From Fratercula arctica (taxonomy: Eukaryota; Chordata; Aves; Charadriiformes; Alcidae), in contig CANTUZ010000005.1 in the NCBI GenBank assembly GCA_947846985.1, forward strand, positions 24,710,389 to 24,774,388: DNA of 64,000 bases, read 5' to 3'. Shown one piece after another: positions 22,721 through 34,496 of the stretch. A program made the position numbers and the translations under genes. The notes under the pieces were generated by a model. That model did not search any database and was not told the DNA's origin. It saw nothing but the letters and a program-made list of their open reading frames with translations. Each line of letters opens with the position of its first letter. Position 1 is the stretch's first letter.

Positions 22721-25700
22721 AGGAAATCAGAGGGAGATTAGGGAGAATGACTATATGCTGTCTCCATAAATAGATTCAACGTTGAAAATTTTGTACATCT
22801 CAAAATACTACTGAATTGCATTTACTGACTGCGGCTGACATATCAGCAATGCTTTGAAAAAGCAGTACAATAAGAATAGGTGCAAGACAACCAAACCTCT
22901 GCTGTAATACCAGGCAACCTTCCACTGTGGTTGTTGGAAATGGCCATGTCTCACTTGATTAGCATTCATGCATGAACACAAACAGACTAAAGCAGCCATT
23001 TCACCTGAAAAGTTGCTCATCTTTTCTTTTTTTTTACCTTAAAAGAGAGCAGTTAATTTTGTAAAGGCTTCATCCTGGTTATCATAAAGGCTGATGATGA
23101 CAAAATGCCCCGTTAGGTTTTTTTCTCCTGTTTATTATGAAATATTGGGGAAAACCTTCCAAGTTAAGGTTGTATTTATCCATTTCATTGTTAACAATCT
23201 TCTGAATGAGGCTTTTCATCACCAGACAGAAATGCATGTTCCATACAGTTTCAGCCAGTATTAGATGCTTTAAAAGAACTTGCAAGAAGCCTCATAAAGA
23301 ACTACTGAATTAGCTCCCCTTAAGGTAAGTATCTAGTGACAGTTGTAGGGATTTTTTTTTCCTCATGCTCCAATCCATCAGGTTTTATTGAATCCCTAAT
23401 TTTGCTTAATGTAACTGAGGCTATTTTGAAGTCTGAGCATCAGTTAAGTAAGTTATATCCATAAATCTGGAACTCCACAATGAATAGGAGCCTTGTCCTT
23501 GGAGTGCTTGAGTGCTTTGACAAGAATATTTCTGCTTGAGTACAAGTACTGATTAAACCAACTCTTCATGTTCCTTGAGCTTCTGAGAGCTTCTCTCACT
23601 TGACAGCAGAGAGTAGGAGCAGATGGGTTTCATTAGATGGCCCAAGCCTTTATCTTTTAATCACCTGCCTCCCCCAATCTGAGGGGGGAAAAGGGCAGAC
23701 ATATGAGAAATCTCCTCCTTTCTGCTTCTCTCTCTCTTCAGTTCTCTGCAAGGCATCTGCTAAGACCTCATTCATCACTGTGAAAGCTGTGAATGGATAG
23801 CTGTGTAATACCCCAAGGTCTTGTCTGCTGTGGTGGTGTAGTGCCTAACCTCTCCCCTCTAAAAGGAAAGGCTACATGTACTTTTGTCAACCTGTCAGCA
23901 AGCACTTCTCTCTCAATACTGTTTGTTCAACCCTCACCCACCATCCCGACAATGACAGCTTTTTGAAAATGTTTCATTTTGAAGAAAGCCCTAGATGTAG
24001 TTCTCACGAGGATGTATTCTTTATTTCATTCCTCAGTGCACAGCCATATGTGAAATATATATTTGCGTGCATGTGCGTTTGTGTATGTGTGTACTTATCT
24101 GTGTATCTCAAAAATGTGAAAAACTGGTGGATCTTGTGTGTCCTTTGGTTATAAAAAATATCAGTGGTGGCCACTAAATTTAATTTTTTGACCACAGTTT
24201 TAAGTGAGCCTGCAACAAAACCACAACCTTCCTTCTCTGTTTTTGCTTCAATGAAAAGTAGTCCACAGAATCCTCCAGAAATAAGAAACAATATTCTCCT
24301 TGGGCTGCTGAAGAGTGGTGAGTTAATTCTTTCCAGAAGAGTCTTCCCATATTCTACTACTGTTTCCTGATGAATGCTAATTTCGGATTCTCATACTAAC
24401 TCACATTTAACATTAATCACAGTTTTCCAGGCAAAAACCACCAAGACCAATGGCTGATTAAATTAGATGTCTGTAAATGTCTTTGATTTGAGGCCAAATA
24501 TATTATAGCTCCCTTCCTTTTTGTAGCCAGTTTTTATCCAAACAAGTTCCTGTTTGAGCTAAACCTTTTTTTTTATTTTTCTGTGCAAGCCAGCAGCATT
24601 CTCATCAGAATTTAGATCAACTCTGAAAGAATCAAATCTTGCAAATTTTCAATACTTCCATAAAGAATTGTATAAATAAGTAACAATTTTTATATATATA
24701 CAACATGATCAATTTCATAGGATCAAACAGTAATTTGAATATAAATAGCATTTAAGAATAAATCATTAACCTAAACAGTGCTTAAGCATTGCTCAGATGT
24801 CTAATTGTATTGGCTGTAAGGAGTAACTTCAACTTCCATTGAAGTTACATAAAAAGACGTGTTCTTTCTTTTAAGAGATTTTAAATAAAAAAATGTTAAA
24901 GCGATACCCAAAATGGAATCCCAAATGCTTCCTAATTCTGTGGAAATATGTGTACTGAAACTGTTAATCAGACTTTCTGTCTGCGTTGTACTGACTTGTT
25001 CCAGAATTAGTCATTTGACTAAGTGTCACTAAACCTGGGGAGAAGAGGATTTAAATTCATTATGTGAACTTAAATCTACTTTTTTTTCCCCTGCAATACT
25101 AAGCATATCCTTAAAGGGAACAAAGTAGTGTGAATGCATGACAAAATGATGTTTAATAGCAGAGGGATACATGCAATAACTGATTCATACCATGAAAAAG
25201 GATACTTGCCTTCAAGGTACAGCTTATTCCTCAAGCTATCAATGAGCTATTTTTTTCTGTGATGTGGCTGCCAGAGCAGCTCAGCTTCACCATCTCATTG
25301 TAGACACACTCACAAGATGACATATTTATACCCCACAGGTATTCCCGGTGGTACATATTAACACATAGCAGAGATTCAAAGGTTTTTTTTATGAGGAACT
25401 TCACTAAACTTGGCTGAGAGTTCATAGCCCACAGTGGCTGTGTTACCTTGACCGCCAGCTAAGAGGCAAAGCGGGAAGCGAAGAGACGTAAAGAGAAGGC
25501 AATTCAGTGCTTCTATAAAATTAAATTGAGGAGAAATTTTTTAAGATACAGTAATTAGATTTCTTACATAGCCATTGAAAAGCATGAAAGACACTGATAT
25601 TAGCTAGGTGAAGTAGAAACGCTTCAAACTAAGTATCTCTGATAGGCATTTAATTTCTGTTTTAATAAGACAGTTATTCCATGCTAAATAAATAAAAACA

Positions 25701-28261
25701 GAAATAGTAGTTACATATGGGCTATCTGACAGATTTCCTACAAAGCAAAATTTCATTAAATACCTTTTTTAGGCTGCTAGCTTAGCATCGCCTCCTATCT
25801 AAAGGAACTTAGTGCTTTACATGTAGTAAGACAGGCTTTGCAAATACAAGACAAACCAGTCCTAGAATTCCTAATAACATTTTTTTGGTGCACAGTCATG
25901 CATATTAAGCAAAGAATATTTCTCATTAATTTCAATATACTGAAAAGGGAACATATATAGCCTCTCTCTTACATATGATAGTGATATTTATGTGACAAAT
26001 TGAACTCCTTATGTTGTCTGGACTACTTTAATTCTCTCTACCTCATATTCTCTTTCTTGGGATTGCTTCTGACATTTCAAACAGCAGAATATCTTCAAAA
26101 CATCTTGGTAAGAATCCCCATTTCTTCTCTTTCCTGTCTCATAATATTTTGGCCAAAAGGGAATTCATTTATTTTAAACTCATACTAATCCTCTACTAGC
26201 CCTACCATCCACAGTAGCTGCTTTGGTGGCTTTGAAAAAGTTAGGACAAAAGCTCAAGAAAGGTCTCCTCTGAACCTAAAATCTACCTGGTCAGAGTTGA
26301 ATGAAGTGAATGTAATTCCTTTATCTCTACAGTTCAGTGTGTTTCCTACCCTGTTGGCTAATTATTTAATTTAAAGAAGTCATTCATTGACCATATGGAC
26401 CAAGTTTATCTGGTGAAAATTTAAGAAGTTAAAGCTGTGGATGAAACTGTCTAAAGGTTGTTAGAATACAGAATTAAGCCTCATCTGTTATGGCCCTCTC
26501 AGGTGCTTGCATATTGTACTCCAGTTACCTACCCATCTAGAAAATGCAAGGGCAAAATCTCCCAGGTGAAGCAGCGAACTAGAAAAATACTCTCAGGCAA
26601 AGCAGAATCACTGCGTATACTTCCCTCATTACCCTCCCTGGGAGGGTATTGAACTTTGAAATTGATTTAAAACTCTTTTATGCTTCTATTGAAAACAACC
26701 CCCATGGGTTCCCAGTCTGTCCTCAGAGCACTTGCGTCTCTGTAATGATTTTGCTTTTGTAAGAACTGGATTTGCAAGATGTGGTGCAAGATGAATACTC
26801 TGGTATAAGCCATGGGGTTTGCTTCCTGTGCTCTCTGTTCAAATAGCTGTCACTGGCCAGCACCATTGATGAAACGATGGTCAAATTGCTGGGAAAAAAA
26901 ATTAAAACTGCAAGGTTGAAGTAGTGACCAAAATAAAAAGGAGAAAAATTGTGTCCATTTTGGACAAACAGTATGTTGAGGGTAGAAGGGGAAAAACAAT
27001 CCATCTTAGTGGACTGAGAAAGGGATTCAAAAAGACTTGCCTGTTTTCCTACAGCTCCTGCATAGTTACTAGACAGCTGGGGGCAAGTGATTTTAGTAAT
27101 TTTGCCTCAGTTTCTTGCTCGAAAACAGACCTGCTGATTCTAGTAATTCTGCAAAAATTCTTAATTAGCTAAAGATAGCAAATACTTTTCATTATAAAGT
27201 TAGTAACTATTTTTCATGTTTCTTTAAGGCTTATGTTTATTACAATATCTCCAAGAAAAAAAAAAAAATGGAAAGAAAAGTATATCTTGTGCCAAAACTT
27301 AGCTTTATACAATATCCATCTTCACTTGCTTTTCATGGAATGCCTAGGAAATGTGATCTAAATTTACATGAGCAAGAAATCCTTAAGACTCTGTATCGGA
27401 AAAGAATAGTGCTAACTGTTTCAGCTTCTGATGGGTACTACCAATACATAAACAAGAAGACGAGATAAACAATCATAATGGAGGGGAAAGTAAGCACGTC
27501 AGGTACTCTTTTTGTAGTTTTTCGTCTTACTGATAAGCTAAAGACAGCAGTCACCAGTGAGAAACCAGAACTACAGTGGACCTGCACCTTTCCAAACAAC
27601 TTAGACACATGGCTTTATGTTTATCTTTTTATGAGACATCAGACCTGCACCTACCCCAAACTGTCTTCCTGATAATGTATGGAACAACTGGGGTGTAACC
27701 AGATTCTGGGCTACTTTCCGGAAGGCCAGATTTTCCCACCCTGAATCCCACCTGCGAGTTTCTCACTTTTAGCTTTCATTCAACAGGGCGGCTTATGAAG
27801 AATGCTGCGCTCTGGATTTGAGCTGTCGTGACAGAATCCAGCTTTTGCTCCTACGCATCTGCAGGGCTGTACGCAAACAGGACTTTCACTGTTTCCACAC
27901 ACATCTCATCTCTGACAAATAGGTTTTGTACCTTGCAGCTAACCTGACTTCGGTGTTTTTCCAGAGCACTAAGAAATATACAGTGTTGCAAGCGCAAATG
28001 AAAACTCCTGCCTGTTTCACGTCCTCTCCAATTCACGATAAGCCCAGCGGCGTTGAAAATGACAGTACATATGCTACGACTGTCTGAATTTTCAACAGCC
28101 TGTGCTTAGTTCTGCATAATCGGTACCTGCTTAAGACAGAAGCTAGGAAGTATTCTCTATGAGACATAGAAACAGATAAAGAGCTAGTGTGAGAAACAGA
28201 AAGCAGATAATGCTAGTAAAAGAAACCATGTCCACTCTGGGGGAAGCATTAAGCGTGTCCC
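22721..28261. other. Unique non-coding sequence
   Basis: No supportable gene or classifiable transposon. It contains a short TG-rich patch (24066-24100) and a perfect hairpin at 24823-24848. At about 27680-28080 there is a somewhat more GC- and CpG-containing stretch. Open frames of 60-108 codons lack domains or family resemblance. Confidence 0.5.
24823..24848. repeat. Perfect 10-bp-arm hairpin
   Basis: GTAACTTCAA (24823-24832), loop CTTCCA and TTGAAGTTAC (24839-24848) are exact complements. It resembles the GAGTAACTTCATTGAAG-type self-complementary motif that I associate with an old sauropsid interspersed repeat (see 4208 and 52595). The hairpin is certain; the repeat identity is inference. 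Confidence 0.6.
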
Positions 28262-28410
28262 ACATGGATCAAGACAGATCTCTACTGCCTTTTATCCATA
28301 TAACTGATCTGGACAGTAGGATCAAGTTTAAGTGGTTACATTTGTTGATGCTGACTGGAGAGCAGCAAACACAGATAGCTGACAGAGATTCTCAGGAGGT
28401 ACAGAAGTGC
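28262..28410 (+). mobile_element. Faint ancient CR1 reverse-transcriptase remnant
   Basis: A plus-strand frame (28189-28515) reads ITDLDSRIK where CR1 ORF2 has INDLDSGIE just upstream of its FADD catalytic motif. Nucleotides at 28282-28312 agree with the corresponding CR1 stretch at roughly two of three positions by eye. Downstream, TTTGTTGATG sits where the family has TTTGCAGATGA (the FADD codons), so the catalytic aspartates are lost. Edges are indistinct. It is less convincing than the other copies and could be coincidence. Confidence 0.4.
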
Positions 28411-29582
28411 TTTAGCTCTGGGCTACAGACTGACATACTGTATCTACTTGTTTCAAACAGCCTTATTCCGAACTCACTCTGGTTTTACTTTGATACAACG
28501 CCACTGAATGGTTAGAATTACTTCTAAGTTAGCCTTAACTTTCTCTAATACTGACCAGAAAGGCTTGTAAGTTTAGCATGAACTTACATTTTTTTGTGGA
28601 AGGAAGTGAGAAAGACAAACAGACATTCAAATAAAAAAATAAACAATCCATTTTACAGCTCAGTGAAGTTAAGGAATACCTTAACCGAGAGTAAGAATCT
28701 GGAACTCAAAGAAACTGTAATATGCAAAACTGGATGTACTGCCATGCTTTTATTTCCCCATTTCCCCCATATTTATCCAGTCACAGGATCAGTAAGTCTC
28801 AGGAGAATGATAGTTTCAGATAGTATCACGTGGCCCTTGATGAATTATAACAACTACTATGAGCTCTGCATGTATATGGCATCTTATACTTAGGCAAGGA
28901 GATCAAGATAAAATAGAAAAAGTAGTAGAGCTAGCTGTTTTGGTGACACAACACTGAATTTCTCCACACTGGAAGAGAGATGTCCAAATCTGTTATGTCA
29001 CTGTAGCTCCATAAACAAAATTAACTGTATCAGGGTTTTCTATTGCATGGAAAAAAAAAAAATAATAATAAAAAAAATATTAATTCCTGGGGAAAAAAAA
29101 ATCCAGCTAAATTATAAATAATTTATAGAATGGTAGTTACACCAAAATTTAATTCAGCTCAAAGCAGGTGTGACACCTAGTAGAGTTAGTGTTACAATAT
29201 TGGGAGTTTAAAAATAACAGCTAAATTGAGATTTTTGGGTGTCATGGAACAGAAAAGTTCTTAAGAGATCTGGAAAAGAGACAATATTTAAGCTTTAAAA
29301 AGTATTTCTACTCAATAATGGAAGACGAGAAACTTCCCAAACCTTCCATTATTAAAAATGAAGGAAAATACCAGAATACCATTTTGTCATGCTATGATAA
29401 ACCATATAATTATACACATTTCATCATTCTTCTATAAACTGGCTGAGGACAACAGTTATCATAATAAATCTGGGATGACACTCCTTGGATTTGCCTAAAA
29501 TTACAGCAGCAAGTGATAAAATATCAAGAAAGCCTTCCTCAAAAAATTTCAAGTAGGCATATTTATATAGAAATATAATATA
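28411..29582. other. Unique AT-rich non-coding sequence
   Basis: No gene or repeat body is recognised. A-rich low-complexity sequence lies at 29049-29104. Open frames such as 28594-28893 show no family resemblance. Confidence 0.5.
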
Positions 29583-29705
29583 TAACATAACATAACATAA
29601 CATAACATAACATAACATAACATAACATAATATAATATAATATAATATAATATAATATAATATAATATAATATAATATAATATAATATAATATAATACAA
29701 TATAA
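29583..29705. repeat. Compound (CATAA)n(TATAA)n microsatellite
   Basis: About nine CATAA units (29586-29630) switch abruptly to about thirteen TATAA units, ending with one TACAA. Since 5 and 3 share no factor, the repeat leaves long stop-free frames on the minus strand (29424-29756), which are artefacts. The CATAA-to-TATAA border shows that one point-mutated unit was amplified. Confidence 0.97.
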
Positions 29706-30741
29706 AAGAAGAAGAAACAGAAGCAGCAGCTTTCCAGGAATAATCAAAATGCACAAAATTGGAAAAAACCCTTCATAATCTACTTTTTTACATTGATGTG
29801 TGAAGATTAGACAATCTAAAATAGCAATTTGGTATTTCTACTATTTGTGATGAACGGCTGTCTGTGAAGTATGTCTGTAACCATACTTAAGTTCCTGAAG
29901 AATTTAATATCTACCATTATGCTCCAGTTTTTGGATGCAGGAAAGAGGATTATAAAAGTAATTACTGTACAGAACACATATTTCATCCAAGGAAGAGTGA
30001 AATGATGTTTAGTATTACCCAAATAATGACTTGACTTGTTCTTCCTCTTGGTTGGTTTGTTCTATTAACTTACTATTTCTCAGAACACCTGAGACTTGAA
30101 GTTAAACAAGCTGATTCTAGATAGCCAGTTGTATTGAACAAGCACTTTTCCCCACGATATTCTTACTTGTTCTGTAAATTTTCTCTGCTATTTTAAGCTA
30201 GTTTTCGTTGCAGTGGTTATTTTGTATTACATCAATACAGATTGTTTTATGGAGGTTTTTTCATTGTTGATTTCTTGAACAATTTTTGAAGTTCCTTACA
30301 CTTTTAGGAATATATGAGAATATATGTCTCAGAACTGGATACTATATCTCTCAAGTGTGAGAAATTCAAAACAAATTAGTTAATATTCTTGCTTGGATCA
30401 CTTGACATATATGATACTGAGATATTCGTTCTTGCCCTTCTCCATATCACAGATGTGTGTCATTTCCATGAAGCTATTACTTATTCTAGTGGGCAATGCA
30501 CAGCACTGCTTTATTAAAATATAATTTCTTGGTTCAATGGTCAAATTATAAGGCCTTTAAAACCCTCAATCTCTTTAAACATAACTACACATTGTGCTCT
30601 ATTTTCACTCTTCCACACAGTTTTCTGGTTAAAAATGTCTCCAAAGCATTTTACCAGTTGTTTTTCTTAAATGTATTTATTTCCCATGTTAAACCTACCG
30701 ATAGGATGTTCTCTTCTATTCTATTGCAAACCTTCTGTCCT
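29706..30741. other. Unique AT-rich non-coding sequence
   Basis: No gene, RNA or transposon signal. A plus-strand frame at 30496-30792 runs into the C-rich tract at its end and is not credible as a gene. Confidence 0.5.
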
Positions 30742-30771
30742 CCCCCACCCCACCCCCACCCCCACCCCCCC
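30742..30771 (-). repeat. (CCCCCA)n tract; minus-strand G-quadruplex motif
   Basis: The plus strand reads C5 A C4 A C5 A C5 A C7. The complementary strand therefore has five G-runs of four or more separated by single T residues, a canonical and predicted very stable G-quadruplex pattern. The plus strand could form an i-motif. It is followed by A8. Confidence 0.9.
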
Positions 30772-31483
30772 AAAAAAAAGAAAAAGAGCTAGCAGAAGAA
30801 CCAGCCTAAAAATTTCCAGACATGAATTTAGATAAAATAGCAAAAACATATACCTAAACCACAACACAATCACTTCAGATTCATCACTCTCAGATCCAAA
30901 TTTGATATTTCTTTAATTAGTTGCCTTTTCGTAGTAGATAAGACAAGGGCAAAGTACTTTTTTTAGCATAATATTTTTCTACTTGGTTTTACAAGCATAT
31001 TAATGGATTGTTGTTGATTTTCTTGTGTCTGTTTGAGCAATGATATTCGGTGTTTTACCAGCCTTTAAATATTTTTAAGCCCAGTCCAGCTTTAAATATG
31101 TGAAAACCTGAGGGAAATTTGCAGTGTTGATTGCTCTAGTAGTAAACTGGTTATATTCTGCTAAGATGTGTCTGAAACTGGAAGTACATGTAATTGTCCT
31201 AGGCTTGATTCCAGAGTCTTTGTAGGAAATGATAACTTGTATGTAAATGTAAGAAATTGGTAACTTACATGTAATAATGCTATCACTGCAGTCTTCTCAG
31301 ACCTCTTGTATTACAGTAATAATTTTGTGTTCAGATAAAAAAAAAATGTTTGTATACATACCTAATCACAACTGTGATTTTAAAGTGTTTAAAATAAACA
31401 CATTTTAAATTAGAAGCCAAATTATTTAGTCTTCAGTTCATTGTGTTGATGGATGATTTTGAAAAATGGAGGAATTTTTTTTT
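30772..31483. other. Unique AT-rich non-coding sequence
   Basis: Nothing recognisable. It ends in a short T9 run (31475-31483) directly at the 3' boundary of the CR1 element that follows. Confidence 0.5.
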
Positions 31484-32437
31484 AGAATCAGAGAATGGTT
31501 TAGGTTGGAAGGGACCTTAAAAATCATCCAGTTCCAACCCCCCTGCCACGGCCAGGGACACCTCCCACTAGATCAGGTTACTCAAAGCCCCATCCAACCT
31601 GGCCTTGAACACTTCCAGGGATGGGGCATCCATAACTTCTCCAGGAGATCTATTCCAGTGTCTCACCACCCTCATAGTGAAGAATTTCTTCCTAATATCT
31701 AATCTAAGTCTCCCCTCTTCCTACCACTATGTGCCCTTGTAAAAGGTCTCTCTCCGTCTTTCTTGTAGGCCCCCTTCAGATACTGGAAGGCTGCTATAAG
31801 GTCTCCCCGGAGCCTTTTCTTCTCCAGGCTGAACAAGTCCAACTCTCTCAGCCTGCCACCATATGAGAGGTGCTTCAGCCCTCTGATCATCTTCGTGGCG
31901 CTCCTCTGGACTTGCTCCAACAGGTCCATGTCCTTCCTGTGCTGAGGATTCCAGACCTGGACACAGTACTCCTGGTGGGGTCTCACGAGAGGGGAGTAGA
32001 GGGGCAGAATCACCTCCCTCAACGTGCTGGCCACACTTCTTTTGATGCAGCCCAGGATGCAGTTGGCTTTCTGGGCTGCAAGCGCACATTGCTGGCTCAT
32101 GTTGAGCTTCTCACCCACCAACACCCCTAAATGCTTCTCCTCAGGGCTGCTCTCAAGCCATTCTCCACTCAGCCTGCATTTCTGCTTGGGATTGCCCTGA
32201 CCCACATGCAGCAGCTTGCACTTGGCCTGGTTGAACTTCATGAGGTTGGCATGGGCCCACCTTTCAAGCCTGTCAAGGTCCCTCTGGATGGTATCCCTTC
32301 CTCCAGTGTGTCGATCACACCACACAGACTGGTATCGTCAGCAAACTTGCTGAGGGTGTGCTCAATCCCACTGTCCATGTTGCCAACATAGATGTTGAAC
32401 AGCACTGGTCCCAGTACCAACCCCTGAGGAATGCCAG
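31484..32437 (-). mobile_element. CR1 LINE, 5'-truncated, best-preserved copy
   Basis: The plus strand starts with the reverse-complemented CR1 3' terminus (AGAATCAGAGAATGGTTTAG, GGTTGGAAGGGACC). It continues through CACCTCCCACTAGATCAGG and CATCCAACCTGGCCTTGAAC, then into the C-terminal half of ORF2. The copy is about 950 bp against more than 4 kb for a complete avian CR1, the usual 5' truncation of this family. The upstream break is near 32437. Low divergence from the remembered consensus and a long surviving frame make it the youngest-looking copy in the window. No target-site duplication is evident. Confidence 0.96.
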
Positions 32438-32471
32438 GGGAGATGCTGCATCTTGGAAGTTGATTTAACAC
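31699..32471 (-). pseudogene. CR1 ORF2 C-terminal reverse-transcriptase remnant (frameshifted)
   Basis: Two minus-strand frames together cover the RT palm and thumb and the C-terminal tail. The upstream frame (32238-32471) contains GIPQG and PVLFNIY (palm motif B region) and then FADD at 32334-32345, the catalytic pair of motif C. The second (31699-32325, 208 codons) continues with [25 protein letters not shown], the [12 protein letters not shown] block and [13 protein letters not shown], all typical of CR1. The frame changes near 32297-32303, consistent with loss of one base. In an intact element the protein has an endonuclease plus RT and drives target-primed insertion. This piece has no start, no endonuclease and a shift after the active site, so it is inert. 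The first residues of the upstream frame (32438-32471) lie in flanking DNA. Confidence 0.93.
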
Positions 32472-34376
32472 TGGATAACCCTTTGGAATTCTTCTGTACT
32501 GTTAAAATTATTGAAATTATAGAAATAAACTAAATATTTTGTTATTTTCTTGATTTTGAAGTAAAAGAATTGTGATTATTTCCACTGAGAGCAAAACTTT
32601 CTTTTCTAAGACATGCTTGCATATCTTTTTTGGGAACATAATTCTCTCTTCTAAGCATTAATGCATTCCTTGATTATCTGATTCACAGACATCAAAAGAC
32701 AAGAAAAGGGAGCGCATTTCTCTCTTATTCTGAATAAAATACATTGTGAGTCACATACATAACAATTCCATAAGTATATGACAGAGAGGAAAATGTTGGC
32801 TAAACAAATAAAAACATTGTTGTATGGCCTCAGTGGATAGAAAGGCAGTAAACTTACATATATAAGTGGTATAGCAAATACGTCAAGGGGAAAGCGCTTA
32901 CCACATTCTTATAGCCAATTTACAGCAATCCTAACAGTGAAAGTGAATTGTAAGCAGACGAGGACATTCCCAGTGTCAGCTGCAGTGAGCACACCCTAGA
33001 AAAGGAGTGTTACACCACATCTCTTCTAAAGTCTGTCACTCGCTTGAACTGTAGCCTGCTGCAGACAATGAATCATTTCCTTCTGTGTTTCCTTAAAGGG
33101 TTTCTTTTTTCCTCAATTGCTGTTTTGTTTACAGCAGCAGTGGAACACGGCTCTAATTTTTGTGTTCGCATTTCTTTTCCTAACTGAAATTTTTTCACTT
33201 TTTTCCCCTCTAAGCAGTGAAAAAGAAAAAAAAAAATATAAATTTGTTACACATACAGTTAGAACAGTCTGGCCTCTGAAAAGGAATGGAGAACAGTACA
33301 AAACACTGTACCAGGCCATGGATTATGCCAGATACTAGCACCCCTCTGGAAAATAACACTGCATTTCTGCACTTGAAAATTCTGATTTATTTTCACAGTT
33401 GGTTATGAAAACTGTCACTTATTATTAGTATCACTACTACTTTTGCATTTATTGTCTTTGGGAGTACTACACCCTATTAGAGCAGGAAAATATGTCTCAG
33501 AAAATAAAAATCTCCTGGTATTTATATCAGGAAAACATAAAATAGTAGAATGGATATGAAGAACAGTTACAAACCTGTCACAAATCATAATTTATTTGAC
33601 TGTATTCCTCCCAAGAGAGAAGAAAAAAGGCTCAGTTTTAGTCAACTCCACGAAGAGTTCCTATCCTATGTTTGTAGTAGAAATCCTTTCAGAGACTGTG
33701 TAGCCCCCTGCTTCTAACTCCCAATTTAAAATTCTATTGTTATTGCCTGAGATAGAGTCAGTAAGGAATTCAGAATTTTACCTATGGAAATCTGAAAACA
33801 ATGTCTTAAAAGTAAGAAAATATTTATTGAAACATTAAGAGATTGTATACTATGAAAGGTACCTGGCGCAAAAGCACTGTAGCCATCTTTAAATCAAGAC
33901 TCATTTTCACCTGAAGTAGATTGGCTTGAATGACTTCTGCTTTCAGGGAAAAAATATCTTCCTTATTTTTCTTAAAGACTATACTATACAAATTAAAAAA
34001 CTCCAGCTTCCACTGTTCATTTCTTTTGCTCCTTTTCTTTGAAAGACTCTTTAGGCTTTTAAATTCAGTGTCTTTTTTTTTCTTCAATGCTTCTAATACT
34101 CAAATAATAACACATACTTTGCAAAATATTTAGTAACTATTCAGTACTAGAAAACACAGTAAACAGACAATTACAAGGAGAGGCTTGAGAGACAAGAAAA
34201 GGAGAGAAGGAAAAGGAAAAATAACTGAGGGAGATATATCTCCTTTGAGAAAGGGTTGCTAACATTGCAATCTTATGTTAGCAGGCTTAATGCTTTTTTG
34301 CTTTCTATGTAGTATTGTTTCAGAGTTTCCTTTGGCCAAAATAGAATAGCACTTTCCAGCAAAACAATGCAGAACA
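32472..34376. other. Unique AT-rich non-coding sequence
   Basis: No gene or classifiable repeat. Paired short open frames on opposite strands (33113-33338, 33824-34133) are mutual shadows without family resemblance. An A-rich run lies at 33223-33239. Confidence 0.5.
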
Positions 34377-34496
34377 TCTTGAAGCAAAGCAAAGCAAAGC
34401 AAAAAAATACAAAAGCCCCACAAAAGATAAAATAAAATAAAATAAAATAAAAATAAAATAAAATAAAATAAAATAAAATAAAATAAAATAAAATAT
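34377..34496. repeat. (AAAGC)n followed by (AAAAT)n microsatellite
   Basis: About three AAAGC units (34383-34400) are followed by an A-rich spacer and about fourteen AAAAT units (34425-34495). A minus-strand frame through it (34273-34575) reads as repeated Phe-Ile-Leu-Tyr and is an artefact. Confidence 0.96.

Noticed and set aside
29424..29756. 110-codon minus frame of Ile/Leu/Tyr repeats
   Set aside because: Product of the CATAA/TATAA microsatellite.
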